Origin: Echiichthys vipera
Lineage: Eukaryota > Chordata > Actinopteri > Perciformes > Trachinidae
Assembly: GCA_963691815.1 (NCBI GenBank)
Contig: OY829648.1
Span: forward strand, 29,890,383-29,954,382
DNA length: 64,000 nucleotides
Reading direction: 5' to 3'
The notes below the pieces were generated by a model. The model saw only the letters and a list, made by a program, of their open reading frames with translations. It made no database searches and was not told the origin of the DNA. The position numbers and the translations under genes were made by a program. Shown piece after piece: positions 10,164-22,441 of the stretch (the first letter of the stretch is position 1; each line of letters begins with the position of its first letter).

Positions 10164-13100
10164 TGACAGACAGGCTGCCTGTGCAATCCTAGCGCTTGAG
10201 GCAAGACTTTTCCAGATTCCACCTACGATATGCACATTAACATGGGGGAATTAGTAAACTAGCTAGCTGCATCAAGTGTAAAATTTGGTAACAATGTATT
10301 ACTTCATACTGTATATACACTCTTGTCACAGCATAGAAGAGAGCATTGCTATCGCCAGATGACAGACTTTGTTCGGCTCATTTTCTGTAACCAGTATAGC
10401 ATAAAAGCATGTTGAAATTAGCTAGCTAACAAGCTAGCTGTCCGTCTCTGGTGTGTCATCAACTCGGCTCCCGGAGAAAGTCTACTCACAGCGCTCAGAG
10501 GCTGAGGGACAGCAGGTTGTGCTAGCTAGCTACTGTCTTTAGCGACATCATGTGGTAAATTCTCTGGTTAAAACAGTCATGTATAAAAACAACTTTGAGT
10601 ATGCTGCACGTTATAATGTTATGTTGTATCACGTCCATGCCACTGTATTAAGAGGGCTAAATATAAGCTAAGCCAAATAACCTCCACCAGTACAATATAT
10701 TCTCATCAACAGGTTTGTATGATATCCCACGAAAAGTTATGCATGTTAGATATTTTACGAAATATGACATTGCATTTAACGCTGTGAAATGGCAAGTGGA
10801 AGTGGACTGCAATGGTTAGGTTTAGGAACCAAAGGGGCATGGTTAGGGCACCAACACTAACATTACGTGAATGGTTAAGTTTAGGAAACAAAAGGTGACA
10901 GTTAGAGCTATGCATTAAAGCAACTTGGTAAGAATGAGAAAAAATGTTGTGGTTTTAATTAGTACTTGTGGGACACGCACACCATTCTTCCAGATGAAAG
11001 TCCTGTACATTCCAGTAATCCTGGTCTGGGTATCATCCCCCCGGATATTTTGCGTCACACACTTAATTTCCTGCGTTCTGATGAATATTTACACACATTT
11101 AATTTCAATTTATGATGGAAATGTTAAATGTCTTCATTTATGTAAAAAAAAAACACAAAATGTCATGCACCAGATGACAATTAAATATTAAAATATACTG
11201 AAATATAATGCAGTTAGGCACCTAGGCATTCTGTATTGCTTTCAAATATTAATCTTATATTACAGTATATATCTCTGCTGATTCAACACATGTAGGCATG
11301 ATTTTTCTTTTTTGTTGTCTGTCAGCAGTAAGTGGGTTCATCAAAAAAGAAGAGCAAACAAACTAGAATAAAGCTGCAGGACTTTTTAGATGCACAAAAT
11401 ATATTGAATCATTAATTTGAACCCTAAGTGGTTTCTGCCATAAAAAGAATGTGAAACAGCAGCAGTAACAGTGAAGGCAAGATGTAATGAGATCGAAAGT
11501 CAATGCATGATTTGTACTTTATGGAAAAAGATGGAGCCACTGTGAATGGTGATATTTGAGGTTAAAAGGTTCTATCTCGGTAAAGTATAGTTCAGATTTT
11601 ACACTGGAAAGAACCTTATTATCCTCCCTGCTCACAAAATGTTTCAACCAAATGAAAACTGAAATGAGGAATGTCTCTAAAGAGCACTTCTTTCCTTTCC
11701 AGCCTCTCATCCACAAATTCCAAAGGGTTGGGGAGTTTGGCTTGGGACAATTTTGGCACCGTCTGTTCCTGAGGAGGTAATTGATACCGATACTAAACTC
11801 TCTAATCCAGTTGATTGGACTGAACATCTGTTGAGGGTGTGTATGAGCGTGTGTGTTTGAGACAGTTGGGTGCTGCTGAAGCAGGAGAAGGAGAGAGAGA
11901 TGGAGAGAAGCTATCATTTCCTATTTAAGTGATGTGGATGATGCACAAAGAGGGGAAGATGGAAAGGGGGACAACAGTGTGAGAGGAGTGATGAAGATTG
12001 ATAACTAAGGGATGCAGTGGAGGTTAAGCTCTTAAATGAATTTATCTACTTTTTTATTTTCAGAATATGATTTACTTGCCTTATTGGGATGACATTAATC
12101 TCTATTATATTGAAATCACAGCATATATCAAATGACATTGGACATCATAGGAGGATACTGTATTTTAAGGGAAAAAATATAAATGGTCTTTTGAAAATCT
12201 ACTTGACTTTTGTTTAAATGGCGGCTATGACAGTTTTAGGTCACAGTTTGCCAGAATGTTTTTTCCTCTGGATAAGAGAGAATAAATGTTACCTAGATGA
12301 AGAGAAAATAGTGTTGAGAAAAAACACTGAGGATTAATAGTGCAATAAGAACAGTGCCACGCACTGCCAAAGATCATCTGTAGGAATATGGAATTTTACG
12401 GTTGAGTCCAAAAGGAAAAGTCTGAGTGACAGCAAGGTTAAGCAGTAAAAAAATACTCCAGATATAAAGTGGAGATCAAAATTGGAGCACAAATACTTTT
12501 ATTTTGATTTATTCTGAAATACTGTTATTATTTTATCCTTCATAATTTGATAGAATATCCACCGTGGCTATACCACTGCTTTACAAGGATGTTTTTTTTT
12601 TAAATAACCAAGGCACTTGGCACTTTCCTAGGTGTGTACGACTGCTTGAGGGCCTGAGTCCTTCTGACCCTGTTTTATTTTGGTATACGCTCATGTGTAG
12701 GGGTTGGGGAAATGGCAACTTCTCAGTCAGGCTTGTAGTAAGGGTCGAAGTTTAATAGGAACATGTGTGCGTGTATAGATTTAAGAAGGTAACATATAGG
12801 GGACAGACTGGAATTAGAAAGATGAATGTGTTTCAATAAAGTTTACAAAAGAGGGAAAAAAATATAATTGTCAACACACATACAGACCTCTTAAGTTGAC
12901 CTTTTCACCATTAAATAACTGTACCTGCAGCATTTTCATTAGTTTCCTATGTTGGGTCCAAACTTGCTTTTCTGAATTGTGATCAAGATGCTATTTTACA
13001 TTTATAGAAACCGTGGCCACAGCTAAGAAAATAACATCCATCTGGTTGTATTGGGGAATAATCCTTTAAGGTAATAACTGAACTCTAAAATGAGTGCACA

Positions 13101-13900
13101 GTTTTGAATCCCTCTAACTGGTATTTGAGTGGAGATGCATGGATAAGTGGATCAGGAGAGAACATAATTACCTTGTTTCCAGTCTTTCCGAGCTCTCACT
13201 TTGTATGATAACCGTATATAGCTATATTGGATTTCAGGTAAGACAAATCCAGCTTTCGGCTGAGCAACTACATTATGAGTTTAAGCTTTTAAGACACAGT
13301 ACTGTTCTTAAAGTATAGTAGATATGATGAAACCTCTGGCAACTGTTTTTTTTTTTCAGTCACACATGCTCACAGACGAAGTTGATTCAGTGTAAAACTT
13401 GGGTCAGCAGGGGTTTGACGTGTGGCAGGAGGGAGAGTGACAGCTAGGTCTCTAATAGTGATGTTTCAAGGAGGAATCATTTGACGTGTGTGTGGAATGT
13501 CAACCACCAGGGTGGAAAGATGTGTGATAAGGGTTGGATTTTTGTGGGTAACTTCAGTGCAGTTTACAGCAGTAAAGCAGCGACTGGCTAACGTTAAATA
13601 CTGTTGCAAAATCAATCGATTAGTCAAAATTAGTCGTTAACCTGTCACTTGACATGGAGCGGGCTGAACGCTTGACAAACTCAGCGATGAACCTGGCAAC
13701 TGCCGGATTCATTTTTTGTTGTTGCGACTACGATCTTGAGACACTAAATGGCGGTGTTCTGCTCATTCTCTATATTCAACCTTTAATAAACACTATTTTG
13801 ACGTGTATTTAAGTGTGCTTGTGCTCTTTTGGCCCAAAATGGTTCAGTGTGTATAGGGGCAGGCCTTTTGGCAGTAGAAAGAGCTCTCCAAGATCTTCAT
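10164..13900. other. Non-coding stretch
   Basis: No supported gene. The part at 10700-10930 (TATTCTCATCAACAGGTTTG, 'tggttaggtttaggaa') is a dispersed repeat also present at 17085-17150. A 75-base segment at 11703-11777 has both an acceptor-like and a donor-like boundary but no recognisable product. Short GC-poor open frames are otherwise unremarkable. Confidence 0.4.
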
Positions 13901-13949
13901 TTTGATATATATATATAACATACAGCATGCATTTTTTTTTTTTTTTTTA
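13901..13949. repeat. (TA)n and poly-T low-complexity tract
   Basis: Seven TA units near 13905-13917, then an uninterrupted T run at about 13931-13948. It creates part of a spurious open frame. Confidence 0.8.
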
Positions 13950-14269
13950 CTTTTGTTACTGGTCACAATGGTGCTGATCATTTCAAGAAAAATGATGATG
14001 TTTTGCACCATTTTCACCTCTCAAGCATCAAAACTGTATCAGATGTACTGTAGCCATAGTAATCCCAATTTTATATTAAAGGGTAAGACTTGTGATTGTT
14101 TCATACTACCAACAAATCCCATGACAATAATTGATCCTACTCATAACAGTGGTGACTGCTGGTCTTTCAAGGAGGGAAAGCTAATTTTTCCAGCCTAAAT
14201 GTGTTTGTTTATTTATATGTAAATTCTACCCTTCGTTCCTTTTCAAGAAAATGATCTGTGACCTTGTCG

Positions 14270-14760
14270 TACCAACTAGGCGTCTTTTCCAGGGACTTGA
14301 CCAGTGTCAATGGCCAGCAGAGCTAGGCTGCTTAAACGGCCTTGGCCCAGCTGGAGCTGCTGCGCCAGGCTACTGTGAAGTGTGACCGCCTGTGAGTGTG
14401 AGTGATCGTGACTGGGGGAGAAGCTCTGCAGCTGCCGCTGCTCGTTGGGGAAAGAAACCGCAGAGTGACAGAACAGAGTCGCCAAACACAACGCTAGTCG
14501 TTTTTAACAAAGACAAAGTCGCTGGGGATCAGTAAAGTCTCCGGATCAGTTCAGAACAACGGAATGAAAAACTTGGGAAATGGGGATGTTTCGCTCATTC
14601 GATTAATTTTTTTTGTTTCGCTCATTTAGCTGTCAATCAAAAAAGGATTCCGCCTCAGACAGCTCATCCAATCATCATGCAGAAGTCGAGCGTCCGATGG
14701 GCAGGACAAAGCCTAGCATTTATCCAATACCTAGTTTCTCTGCAGTGGAACAACCTGTCT
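14270..14760. other. CpG-rich island, probably repeat-derived
   Basis: This block is distinctly richer in CG dinucleotides than its flanks (for example CTGCTGCGCCAGGC, TGCCGCTGCTCGTTGGG, GTCGCTGGGGATC). Directly after it come TCATCCAATCATCATGCAG and other wording typical of fish DNA transposons. No protein was recognised on either strand, so it could be an old element end or a real promoter island. Confidence 0.35.
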
Positions 14761-15040
14761 ACACTTCCCCGTTGAAGTCAGTCACTTATTTATTATCAGT
14801 ATCCTCCATTGGCTTATCAGTGCAGTGTTACCAATGCTGGAGTGAAGTATTTATACAACATAAATATGGACATACTGCATTTTTATATTTCTATTTTTTA
14901 AATCTAGTACTTATTCCATTGTTTTAATTTTTATTCATAAGCTAAGTATGTACACTAGTACAATTAGTAGTAGCGTTCTCCCAATGCTTATTTCATTATT
15001 TTGCAGGCCCTGCCTGTCACAGCAGCACACAGAATGTCAT
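14761..15040. other. AT-rich spacer before the Harbinger element
   Basis: Nothing recognised. Confidence 0.4.
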
Positions 15041-15260
15041 GCCCTCATTTATCAATCTTTCGTGAAAACGGGCACAGATCTGAGCGCAGAATTGTTCGTA
15101 GGAAAGGACCCACGTGTGATTTATGAAACATTCGTATCGGACCAATCTCAGCGTATGAATGAGCGGGCCTTGATAAATGCGGCGGCTGAATTTGATCGTC
15201 ATTAACATGTGACGCCCTTAAATATTCCTGTTTCAGAGGCCTCGCCCACTGAGGTCAAAC

Positions 15261-15410
15261 ATGGAGAGACGAAACACTGGTACAAAAAGAAACTTTTCCG
15301 ACACACAGATTGGCATCCTGACATCCGAGATTGAGCAAAATAAAGATGTGCTTTTTGGCAGTCTTAAGAGTGGAATAAAAGGGGCCCATAAAACGCTGGA
15401 AAAGAATAAC
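15261..15410 (+). pseudogene. Harbinger Myb/SANT-like protein, N-terminal fragment
   Basis: Starts at an ATG: MERRNTGTKRNFSDTQIG, continuing to LFGSLKSGIKG. The KRNFSD...EIEQNKDVLFG pattern is the beginning of the trihelix DNA-binding protein that helps the Harbinger transposase enter the nucleus and bind the transposon ends. Similarity is lost after about residue 50, where an internal deletion brings in the end of the opposite-strand transposase. Confidence 0.65.
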
Positions 15411-15415
15411 GGAGG

Positions 15416-15554
15416 CAGTCAACCCGAAGCAGCACTCCACTGTGACCCGTGTGCGTGTGTGCGCACTGTTGAACCTGCACTCCTGCTCTGTAGCGGGGTT
15501 TGCCAGCGGGGTTATTAGGTATTCTGTTAGACCTTTGTCACCTAGAAGAACCAT
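15416..15554 (-). pseudogene. Harbinger transposase, C-terminal fragment
   Basis: The minus-strand reading begins VLLGDKGLTEYLITPLANP and runs through AHTRTRVTVECCFGL. It matches the 'LGDxGY..LTPF.NP....YN..H..TR..IER.FG.LK' block of HARBI1/DDE_Tnp_4 transposases and includes the third acidic catalytic residue (Glu before CCFG). It is separated from the N-terminal fragment by deletion and SINE material. Confidence 0.75.
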
Positions 15555-15656
15555 ACCAAAATGTTAATCATCTGATACCTTGTTTGATTTAATGCAATTT
15601 ATCGAGGGTAGCCACTAACCGAGGAGATGTTTTTGGCTCTGCAGTGCGCTTTCCTT

Positions 15657-15713
15657 TTCATTCATTCATCTGCAACCGCTTGTCCCAGGGTCGCGGGGGG
15701 GCTGGAGCCGAGC
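15657..15713 (-). mobile_element. SINE 3'-end fragment inside the Harbinger element
   Basis: Nearly identical to the plus-strand left end (46032-46088) of the full SINE at 46030-46376: a CATT repeat, then CAACCGCTTGTCCC, then GGGGGGCTGGAGCCGA. It interrupts the transposase coding sequence and supplies the last residues of the minus-strand open frame there, so it arrived after the transposon or as part of its rearrangement. Confidence 0.75.
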
Positions 15714-15715
15714 TG

Positions 15716-16000
15716 TTTTGGAAATATAAAAGAATCGTGTGTGTCCCCTGCCCACCACGTTTAAAAGCGATAGCTTGGCATCACAAATCACCTGTACATT
15801 TATCGAGTGGTAGTTTTGGCGATTGATGAATGCGTAATCATTCATGGATGGTGCCTTCAGATGCACATGAGTACAATCAATTGCTCCGACCACAATTTTT
15901 ATTTTTTTTATTCGTTTTAAGAATCCATTTTGATTTGTTCTTAATATGATACTGCTTATGCTTAATGACAGCTGAGGTTTTTTAATTATTTTCAGCCAGA
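15716..16000 (-). pseudogene. Harbinger transposase, N-terminal/central fragment
   Basis: On the minus strand the frame reads VVGAIDCTHVHLKAPS, then NDYAFINRQNYHSINVQVI and CDAKLSLLNVV. This is the first catalytic block of DDE_Tnp_4 (Asp of GAIDCTH, about 15876-15878). The next block should be ARWPGSTHDS, but the sequence has GRGHTRFF, so the second catalytic Asp is lost to a small indel. The frame is open out to 16187, but residues upstream come from the transposon end and are not a real N-terminus. Confidence 0.78.
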
Positions 16001-16172
16001 TTTTGCTGTGCTGCACCGCAAATACAAAGGTGGAAATTTGCGTACACAATCTCAGACCAGACGTGAGATTTGATCGTAGCTCCCGCTCACGTCCAAATTG
16101 ATAAATGCCGGAGTTTGCCAGAAAATGGTCGTATGCACGTTTTTCTGCCGTACGTTCGTTTGATAACTGGGC

Positions 16173-17170
16173 CAATGTGGGTTCCAAAGATTAACCATTA
16201 AACATTTTGTACAGAGACAAATACCTGTCCGTCTTTCACTGGCTGCTCAATGCTGACACAACTTGTTGATATCCAATTTGGGAATGCGGATATGTCAAGG
16301 TTCTGAAAACCCTCTCTGACAAGTGATCCCTAGAAAGTGTAGCTCAGGAATACCAAAACAAAGAGAATGAAGAAAAAGGTACCCACCGTTAAATTTACAG
16401 TCAGAAATAAAGAATATTCATGCTGCAAATGTGTCGCCAGGTGTTTCAACTGGACTGTGGGAAAAAGAAAGAGATTGTGCCATGGTTTTAATCTGCAGTA
16501 ATAGACAAATACATCATGAAAATGATGATAAATAATCTCTTTTGTAAACAAACTGCTGTGTCATGAAAAGACTGGTAGCAGTTTTCTTGAAAATCAGTAT
16601 TTGGAGGGCTAAAATAAAATTCTGGACATACAGAAAGTGCTGATGATCTTCTTCTCCAGTAGTGTTAACTTGACCAAACAGCTCCCCTAATAAATCACTT
16701 CTGCTGAGTCAGCTACTGGGAGACTCTATTTTATCGTCTGCTTACATGGAAATTAGTTGATCTGCAAATAAACACATACGGAGACATGTGAAACATGGAT
16801 ATTTAATTATTCCTGCGGGACTATGAGTGTTGCACTCATAACATTATGGTAATTAATAATAATAATAAAACAACATCAGGGTCCAGTCCTGTACCAGGCT
16901 TCATATCCACACTTTTACCTAATTTAGATGTTCAGGGTCCAATACCAGACAAATTCAAGTTACACTGTGAAATACTACTTCACCAACCCAAGGCTCAAGA
17001 GAGTGCTGGATTCATTCTGGACATTGGGAACACACATACTGTGATAAAAAGTTAATTATTCTTCAAGCTTAAGGCTTGTGATGTTCCATGTATTCTCATC
17101 AACAGGTTCATATATAATATCTTACAAAATACGACTCTTACTCAAAGAATAAGTCATTTTACCTGATAAA
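16173..17170. other. Non-coding stretch
   Basis: No supported gene. At 17085-17150 a copy of the repeat also found at 10700 (ATTCTCATCAACAGGTTC). Confidence 0.4.
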
Positions 17171-17233
17171 TCACTTTATATACATATATATATTACAATC
17201 ACTTTATATATATATATATATATATATACATGA
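17171..17233. repeat. (TA)n low-complexity tract
   Basis: Runs of ATATATAT on both sides of the phrase 'ttacaatcactt', with a partial duplication of the 'atcactttatat' unit. Confidence 0.85.
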
Positions 17234-18400
17234 TGGAGAGTTCCTCTGGTTCCATTAAATTTTCATGAGCATTGTTGCAAGATACTAAAAAATGAACATC
17301 AAAACCATCCATTTTGTATAAATATTATAGCCTAGCTATTTTAGATTCAGCTCTAGACAAAAGCAGACAATTGTAAAATGGCTGTAGGTGTCAAATTGAA
17401 CATCTGAATATGCGTTATTTACGTGTATGTGTAAAATGTAGCCTAGCTTGAACATAACTTCTAACTTCGATCAGAGTTTGCTACTAACATTTTAATGGTT
17501 GCAGGAGCTGAAATAGTTCCGACATAGGCAGGTCTTACAACTTCTTACACCTAGCCCTTCGTAAAATAACGGTTGTCATCATTTTGACTGTAGGTAACAT
17601 GGAGGATGAGGACTGACTGTTTGATCATTTTAATTTATACTCACAATTTGAATGGAAAGGATTATACCGACCTGCCGGCAGCATACTTGCAACATCACAG
17701 GCAGATATAGCCCTCAGTCCTTCTCTACAAGTTAAGTGTGTCTGGCACTAAGACAAGAGTTTGCCAATGTACGCTATCATTAAATGTTTGTTATAACATC
17801 ACAGTTGTATTATCATCAACACAAAATGCTTTGTCCTAGTTTACATTCCTTTTTGAGGTTGTTTGGTGATTAAGGTTAGCTACTTTTAGCTGTTAGCATC
17901 TTCGCTAAGAGCAACACAATAATTAACACCGCATCAACAATAGTGCTTTTCACTGACCACTAGAAGTGACCGATGAGTGACAATATTATGGTTAATGTGG
18001 ATTTTATGCTGGAGTTAACCAAGGTGAACCATATGTCTCTGCGATGCAACGACACAACTTAAGTATCAAATTAACTAGCGTTTAGTGTGGACTTTACACC
18101 CTAACTGACACATAGCTGGTGTAACAGGCTGCTGTCTAATAATCTGACTTGGCTTGTTTCACAGAATCATATAAGAAGCTGTCATTTGAAACTGTTTGAA
18201 AAAGGCCAGGCACTTTCAAAACATACCTGGCAGGATTGAACTGAAGAACTGTCTGTCTTTCAAACTATCGCCAAAGTCAACCAGGAGAAGACAGAGAACA
18301 TCTTTTCGAAAAGTAAAGCCTGTATTACCGTTCTCTTCTTTTAATGAAGAAAAACGTTCAAGTTCTGATAAAACTGATTCTATTGCAGCATCTCTTTAGG
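17234..18400. other. Non-coding stretch
   Basis: No supported gene or named repeat. Confidence 0.4.
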
Positions 18401-18642
18401 AACCGCCATTGTTGTTTTAAACAAGCGGTCGCCTCTCGTGTCGTTGTCATCCCCGCTCCCCTCTCAACCCAACTGCCGATAGCTCCTCACAGGACGCTGA
18501 TTGGCTGGCTCACCTTTGCTCAGAACACAAACACATTACTTCGGGTCCGACAAGATGGATTTTCGTTTAACGTGTGGACCTGAGATTCCTGCGAGTTGTC
18601 ATGGTATTATGAGAATTCAGCTGCTGTGCAGGGTAAGTAGGT
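18401..18642 (+). promoter_or_regulatory. Possible CpG promoter and first-exon-like block
   Basis: CpG-rich sequence contains an inverted CCAAT box (GATTGGCTGG near 18498-18507), then an ATG in a short frame (MDFRLTCGPEIPASCHGIM, from 18555). It ends in a strong donor-like sequence (CTGTGCAGGGTAAGTAG, about 18625-18641). The peptide is unknown. The same look is produced by first exons of fish DNA transposons, so a host promoter is unproven. Confidence 0.25.
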
Positions 18643-21600
18643 CACTTGCCATGGCGAGTAATTCTCTACAAAACATGCTGTGTGTCTTCTATCTTCCTAA
18701 AGTCAGAAAACATGCAAAATGATGACATCATAGATAAATCAAAAAGCAGAATAGACTAGATATTTTAGATACTGTGTCCTCCTGGCTGAGGTGTATCACA
18801 TTTAACATGGTAATGACTTATTAATGTTAACAGCCCATCATCTTACTCTTACCTCCTCACTCTCACCCTGTGCCCTCCATTCACTCCACAGCTCATTCAT
18901 ATGCACTCTTACCCTCACTCACTCCCCATGTTCAAAGTTGTCGGTGGAATTACCTCGAGTAAGATGTGTCAGATGGAGATGTTCGTTTGTGCACACACAC
19001 ATGAAAATGAGTGTGTGTTAGTGTGCCTCAGCTTGCATGACTGCTCCCTGGTATCATCACCATTTGAAGCACTAAAGGGGTTTTTGGCCTGACAGCTGTG
19101 CAGGGGAGAGCTGGATGCAGATGTAATATCCTCCTATCATTCCTCATCAACCTCAGACTTCCAGGGTGGTCAGAGGCACCGGCAGATTTTCACTGCTACT
19201 TAACAAGACACCATTTACTGTGTTTTACAGCCCAACATGTAGTCTGAGGAATATTTGAAATGGACCAAATGCCACTGTAAATTGGTGTAATAAAATGCTA
19301 TTTCTGCTGCAAGAGCCAATGATAAATTAAGACCTGATGTGCTCCTGGAGAGCTGGTGTGAGGAAAGTGCTGCCAAACTCAAAGCAGCTTGTCAAAAATG
19401 CGTTAAAGGACATGTTTACAGATGTGTAAGTAATATCTTACTTTCCACTCCACTGCCACTTGTTCAGCAGAATTGCTTGATCACACTATGGGCTGGAAAA
19501 CAGCTTCAAGCAGTACTTCACACATCTCACACTAAAGAGCAGCACAGCAAAACTCAGTACTATGTAGTACTGTGAACTCAGTAGCCTGCTGGGACCATGC
19601 AAGTGGTAGTCAGTTCTCAGTGCTAGCCAGCTAGCTAATCGTCAGTTAACATTCAGCTGACCGTAACAAGCTGACAGCAGTAATTCTCCATATAGCCTCC
19701 ACACCCTGACTTTTCCCTGTGCTACTCATATAACCACGTATTTCCCAAATTAGACATTATCTGTCCTTTCACAAAGAGATTATGCAACAGCACTGCAAAA
19801 GCGCTTCAATCACTGGCGTCACTAGGCTCCGTGTTTACCACACGACAACAGAGCAACAGGTGAGTCAGTACTTCGGCAGCCAGTCTCAGTGTCAGTAATG
19901 TGCAAAGGCACTAGAGTCACGACATCTTTATTATATGTCCGTTATTCAAATGTCTCTAAACCTTTTGAATACCTTACTTATGGTAAATGTATATACACAA
20001 CAGGTAAAGTGGGGATTAACACAGCGACACAGTGTACAAGATAAATTAATGAAGAAAATCATGTATAGAATACATGCATGACTGTGTGACTCATTAAACA
20101 TCTCAGTGCTGAATCTTTACTGTTGTTGTTTCGTAAATTATGCACTTTTTCATGTTTGGGCAAGGGGAAGTTTGTGAAAATTAGTAATTTTACCATTGGT
20201 ATGTTTACTGGTAACCATGGAATATATTACTTAAAGTCAGTCTAGAAGTGATGAAATGATTAAAGTCACTAATGGTAGTTTGTTATTTGTTGGATGTCCT
20301 TTCCTTGTCTCATTTAGCCATCTACAAGACATGAGGTTAAAACAGGAACATCTGAGGGCAACAACAATTTAAAAGTGCAGCGTGGACTTGCGACTGAACC
20401 AACAGAAAGAAAATAGAAATTCACAATAAACAGGTGAGACAAACCGAGGACACACCGAGAAGGCTGATTAACTGTGTTGTCTTCCTGTGACAGAGAGCTC
20501 ATTTTAGGGGTCACACTGAGGGGGGCGGAGTCAAATATAGAAAGCAATCATTTGGAGCATCATTTCCTTTGTTTGAACACAACAATTATTTGTATTACAA
20601 CATGTCAGACACTAAAGTGTTTCACTTGCACATGGGTTCAAATCTACCCAGAGATCATTACAGCTGTGATGTGGGAGAAGAAATGAAACCAGTAAAGAAA
20701 AATTTGTTGTTGTTGCAGTGGATAGATTTTCTGATAAATGTCATTTTTTGGAGCTGTTTCTTATGCACCGCATGTTTCAGACAGAAATGCTTTCAAATTT
20801 TCAGGGTGTCACAGCCCTGAGGCCTCATTTATAACCATTGTGTACACACAAAAAAAGGATTGAAATGTGCTTACTGTACTTTCAAAGCATAAATTAGGGA
20901 AAAACTTTAAAAGAAATGTGAATACATTCTTGAAACATTTGGGAGACAACAAATTAGCAAAGCAGATGGTAAGGTCAAGCCAGATATAAGCCAACATCAA
21001 TCTAAAATCAAAGTTTGTTCATTATTTCATCAGTCCTCTGTTGAACTCACTGCATCAACCCCAACAGCGACACGTTGAACTTGCTGCATTTTCTTTTGTT
21101 TGTGACCTCACTGCTGTGGCCGCCAAACTCTATGTGCTTTTCTACCTCCACCTCAACCACAAGCACCTAAATTTCTGTCAGAAACATTCCTTTTCTTGTT
21201 CTCCCGTTGTTGCCATGATTAACTGTAAATAACCACTCATCAGCAGGTTAATTTCTATGTATATGGCAGGCTGTTTTCATGCATTTTTGTACAAAAATGT
21301 ACATTTCCTCATTTCTATGTAGGCACACATTTAGTGTGGATTCTCCACAGATTTTATAGATGAGGCTCCACGGTCCTTACATTGTTAGCGGATGTAATTG
21401 TCTGGAGGTAGCTGCAGAAATGGCCTCAAGTCTACACGGAGTACAATCCAAAGTTGAGATGAAGATCCCTCTGGCTCTGTGAATCCTTCGCTCACCCTGC
21501 CTGAACCTGAATGTGGCCCTGAACCAAATAGCAGCAAAGATGACAGAATGTCAAATATTCTTCTCACACCTCACCAGCCTGTCTGAGTCCTTTTCCAGGT

Positions 21601-22382
21601 CCCCAAAGCCAATATAACTGCTTGATGACATATGTCAGAGACAACTCCCACGCGTGGCACCAACAAGATAGAATTATACTTCCAGATTTCTGTTCACATG
21701 GTGAAGAAAGATGCACTGCAGGAGTTTTTAGAGAGCATTCTGTTACATCACAATGGTTGGTTATACTGTAATGATGTGTTATGGTTATGTTGCACACCAC
21801 TTTCCTTCAAGTCATGCCATTCTTTGGTATTGTGAATATGTACTGCTCTCATTTTTGTGCGGATAATCCTCATCTGAAAAACTACAAACTTTCTATTACC
21901 CTCCACTGCAAATGAACATCTTTAAGCTGTCTCAGCCATCTCAAAAAAACTGTGCAAACTTTCTAAAACAAACTTTGTCAAATTATTGCAGAGGTTGAAT
22001 AATCACAGGACAGTGTTGGGCTTGTTATGACTTCACAGAGGAGAACTTTCGTGTTGTGAGAGGAAAAACAGATGCTAAATGAGAAAACAAATGTTTAACG
22101 AAGTACACTCCTGCTACACAACATCTGGTGGTTTCCCAACACATTACCAGCACCACAACTCTGTTTATTGGGCATACAAGGATGAAGGAATACAATTACA
22201 TACACAGTAGATCACATATAGTGGGCTGTTGCAAAGCTGAAACAAAGATGCAGAAGTTGCATTGTGTGGTTGGGGCCATATGTATCTGTTGCAATAGATT
22301 ATCTGAACGAGTTCAGTATTCTGTCTTTGTCTTCTCTAATATCAGCCCTTCTTTTGTCTTTTTTTACAGGAAAATAGTAATT
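18643..22382. other. Non-coding stretch
   Basis: No supported gene. Short open frames at 20314-20820, 21385-21835 and elsewhere have no recognisable family match or exon boundaries that form a chain. Confidence 0.4.
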
Positions 22383-22392
22383 TGTGTGTGTG

Positions 22393-22438
<46 letters not shown>
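22383..22438. repeat. (TG)n microsatellite
   Basis: 56 bases of alternating TG with one C substitution (TGTGCGTGTG). Confidence 0.97.

Positions 22439-22441
<3 letters not shown>

Larger units (their letters stand above)
15041..16172. mobile_element. Decayed PIF/Harbinger DNA transposon
   Basis: The ends are imperfect inverted repeats. The left starts GCCCTCATTTATCAATC (15041 on) and the reverse complement of the right end starts GCCCAGTTATCAAACG. Inside are pieces of both Harbinger genes in convergent order: a Myb/SANT-like accessory protein on plus (15261-15410) and the transposase on minus (about 16000 down to 15416). Two-gene architecture is typical of this superfamily. The middle is deleted and holds a foreign SINE piece. 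Target duplication is unclear (CAT versus CAA). Confidence 0.8.

Noticed and set aside
11703..11777. Plus-strand exon with acceptor CTTTCCTTTCCAG and donor GAGGAG/gtaatt
   Set aside because: Only 75 bases, no recognisable peptide, no partner exon and no continuation; chance splice-like edges are frequent.
14276..14491. Missing downstream NAALADL2 exon
   Set aside because: The GC-rich minus-strand frame there has no similarity to the expected C-terminal domain and no acceptor/donor pair in phase.
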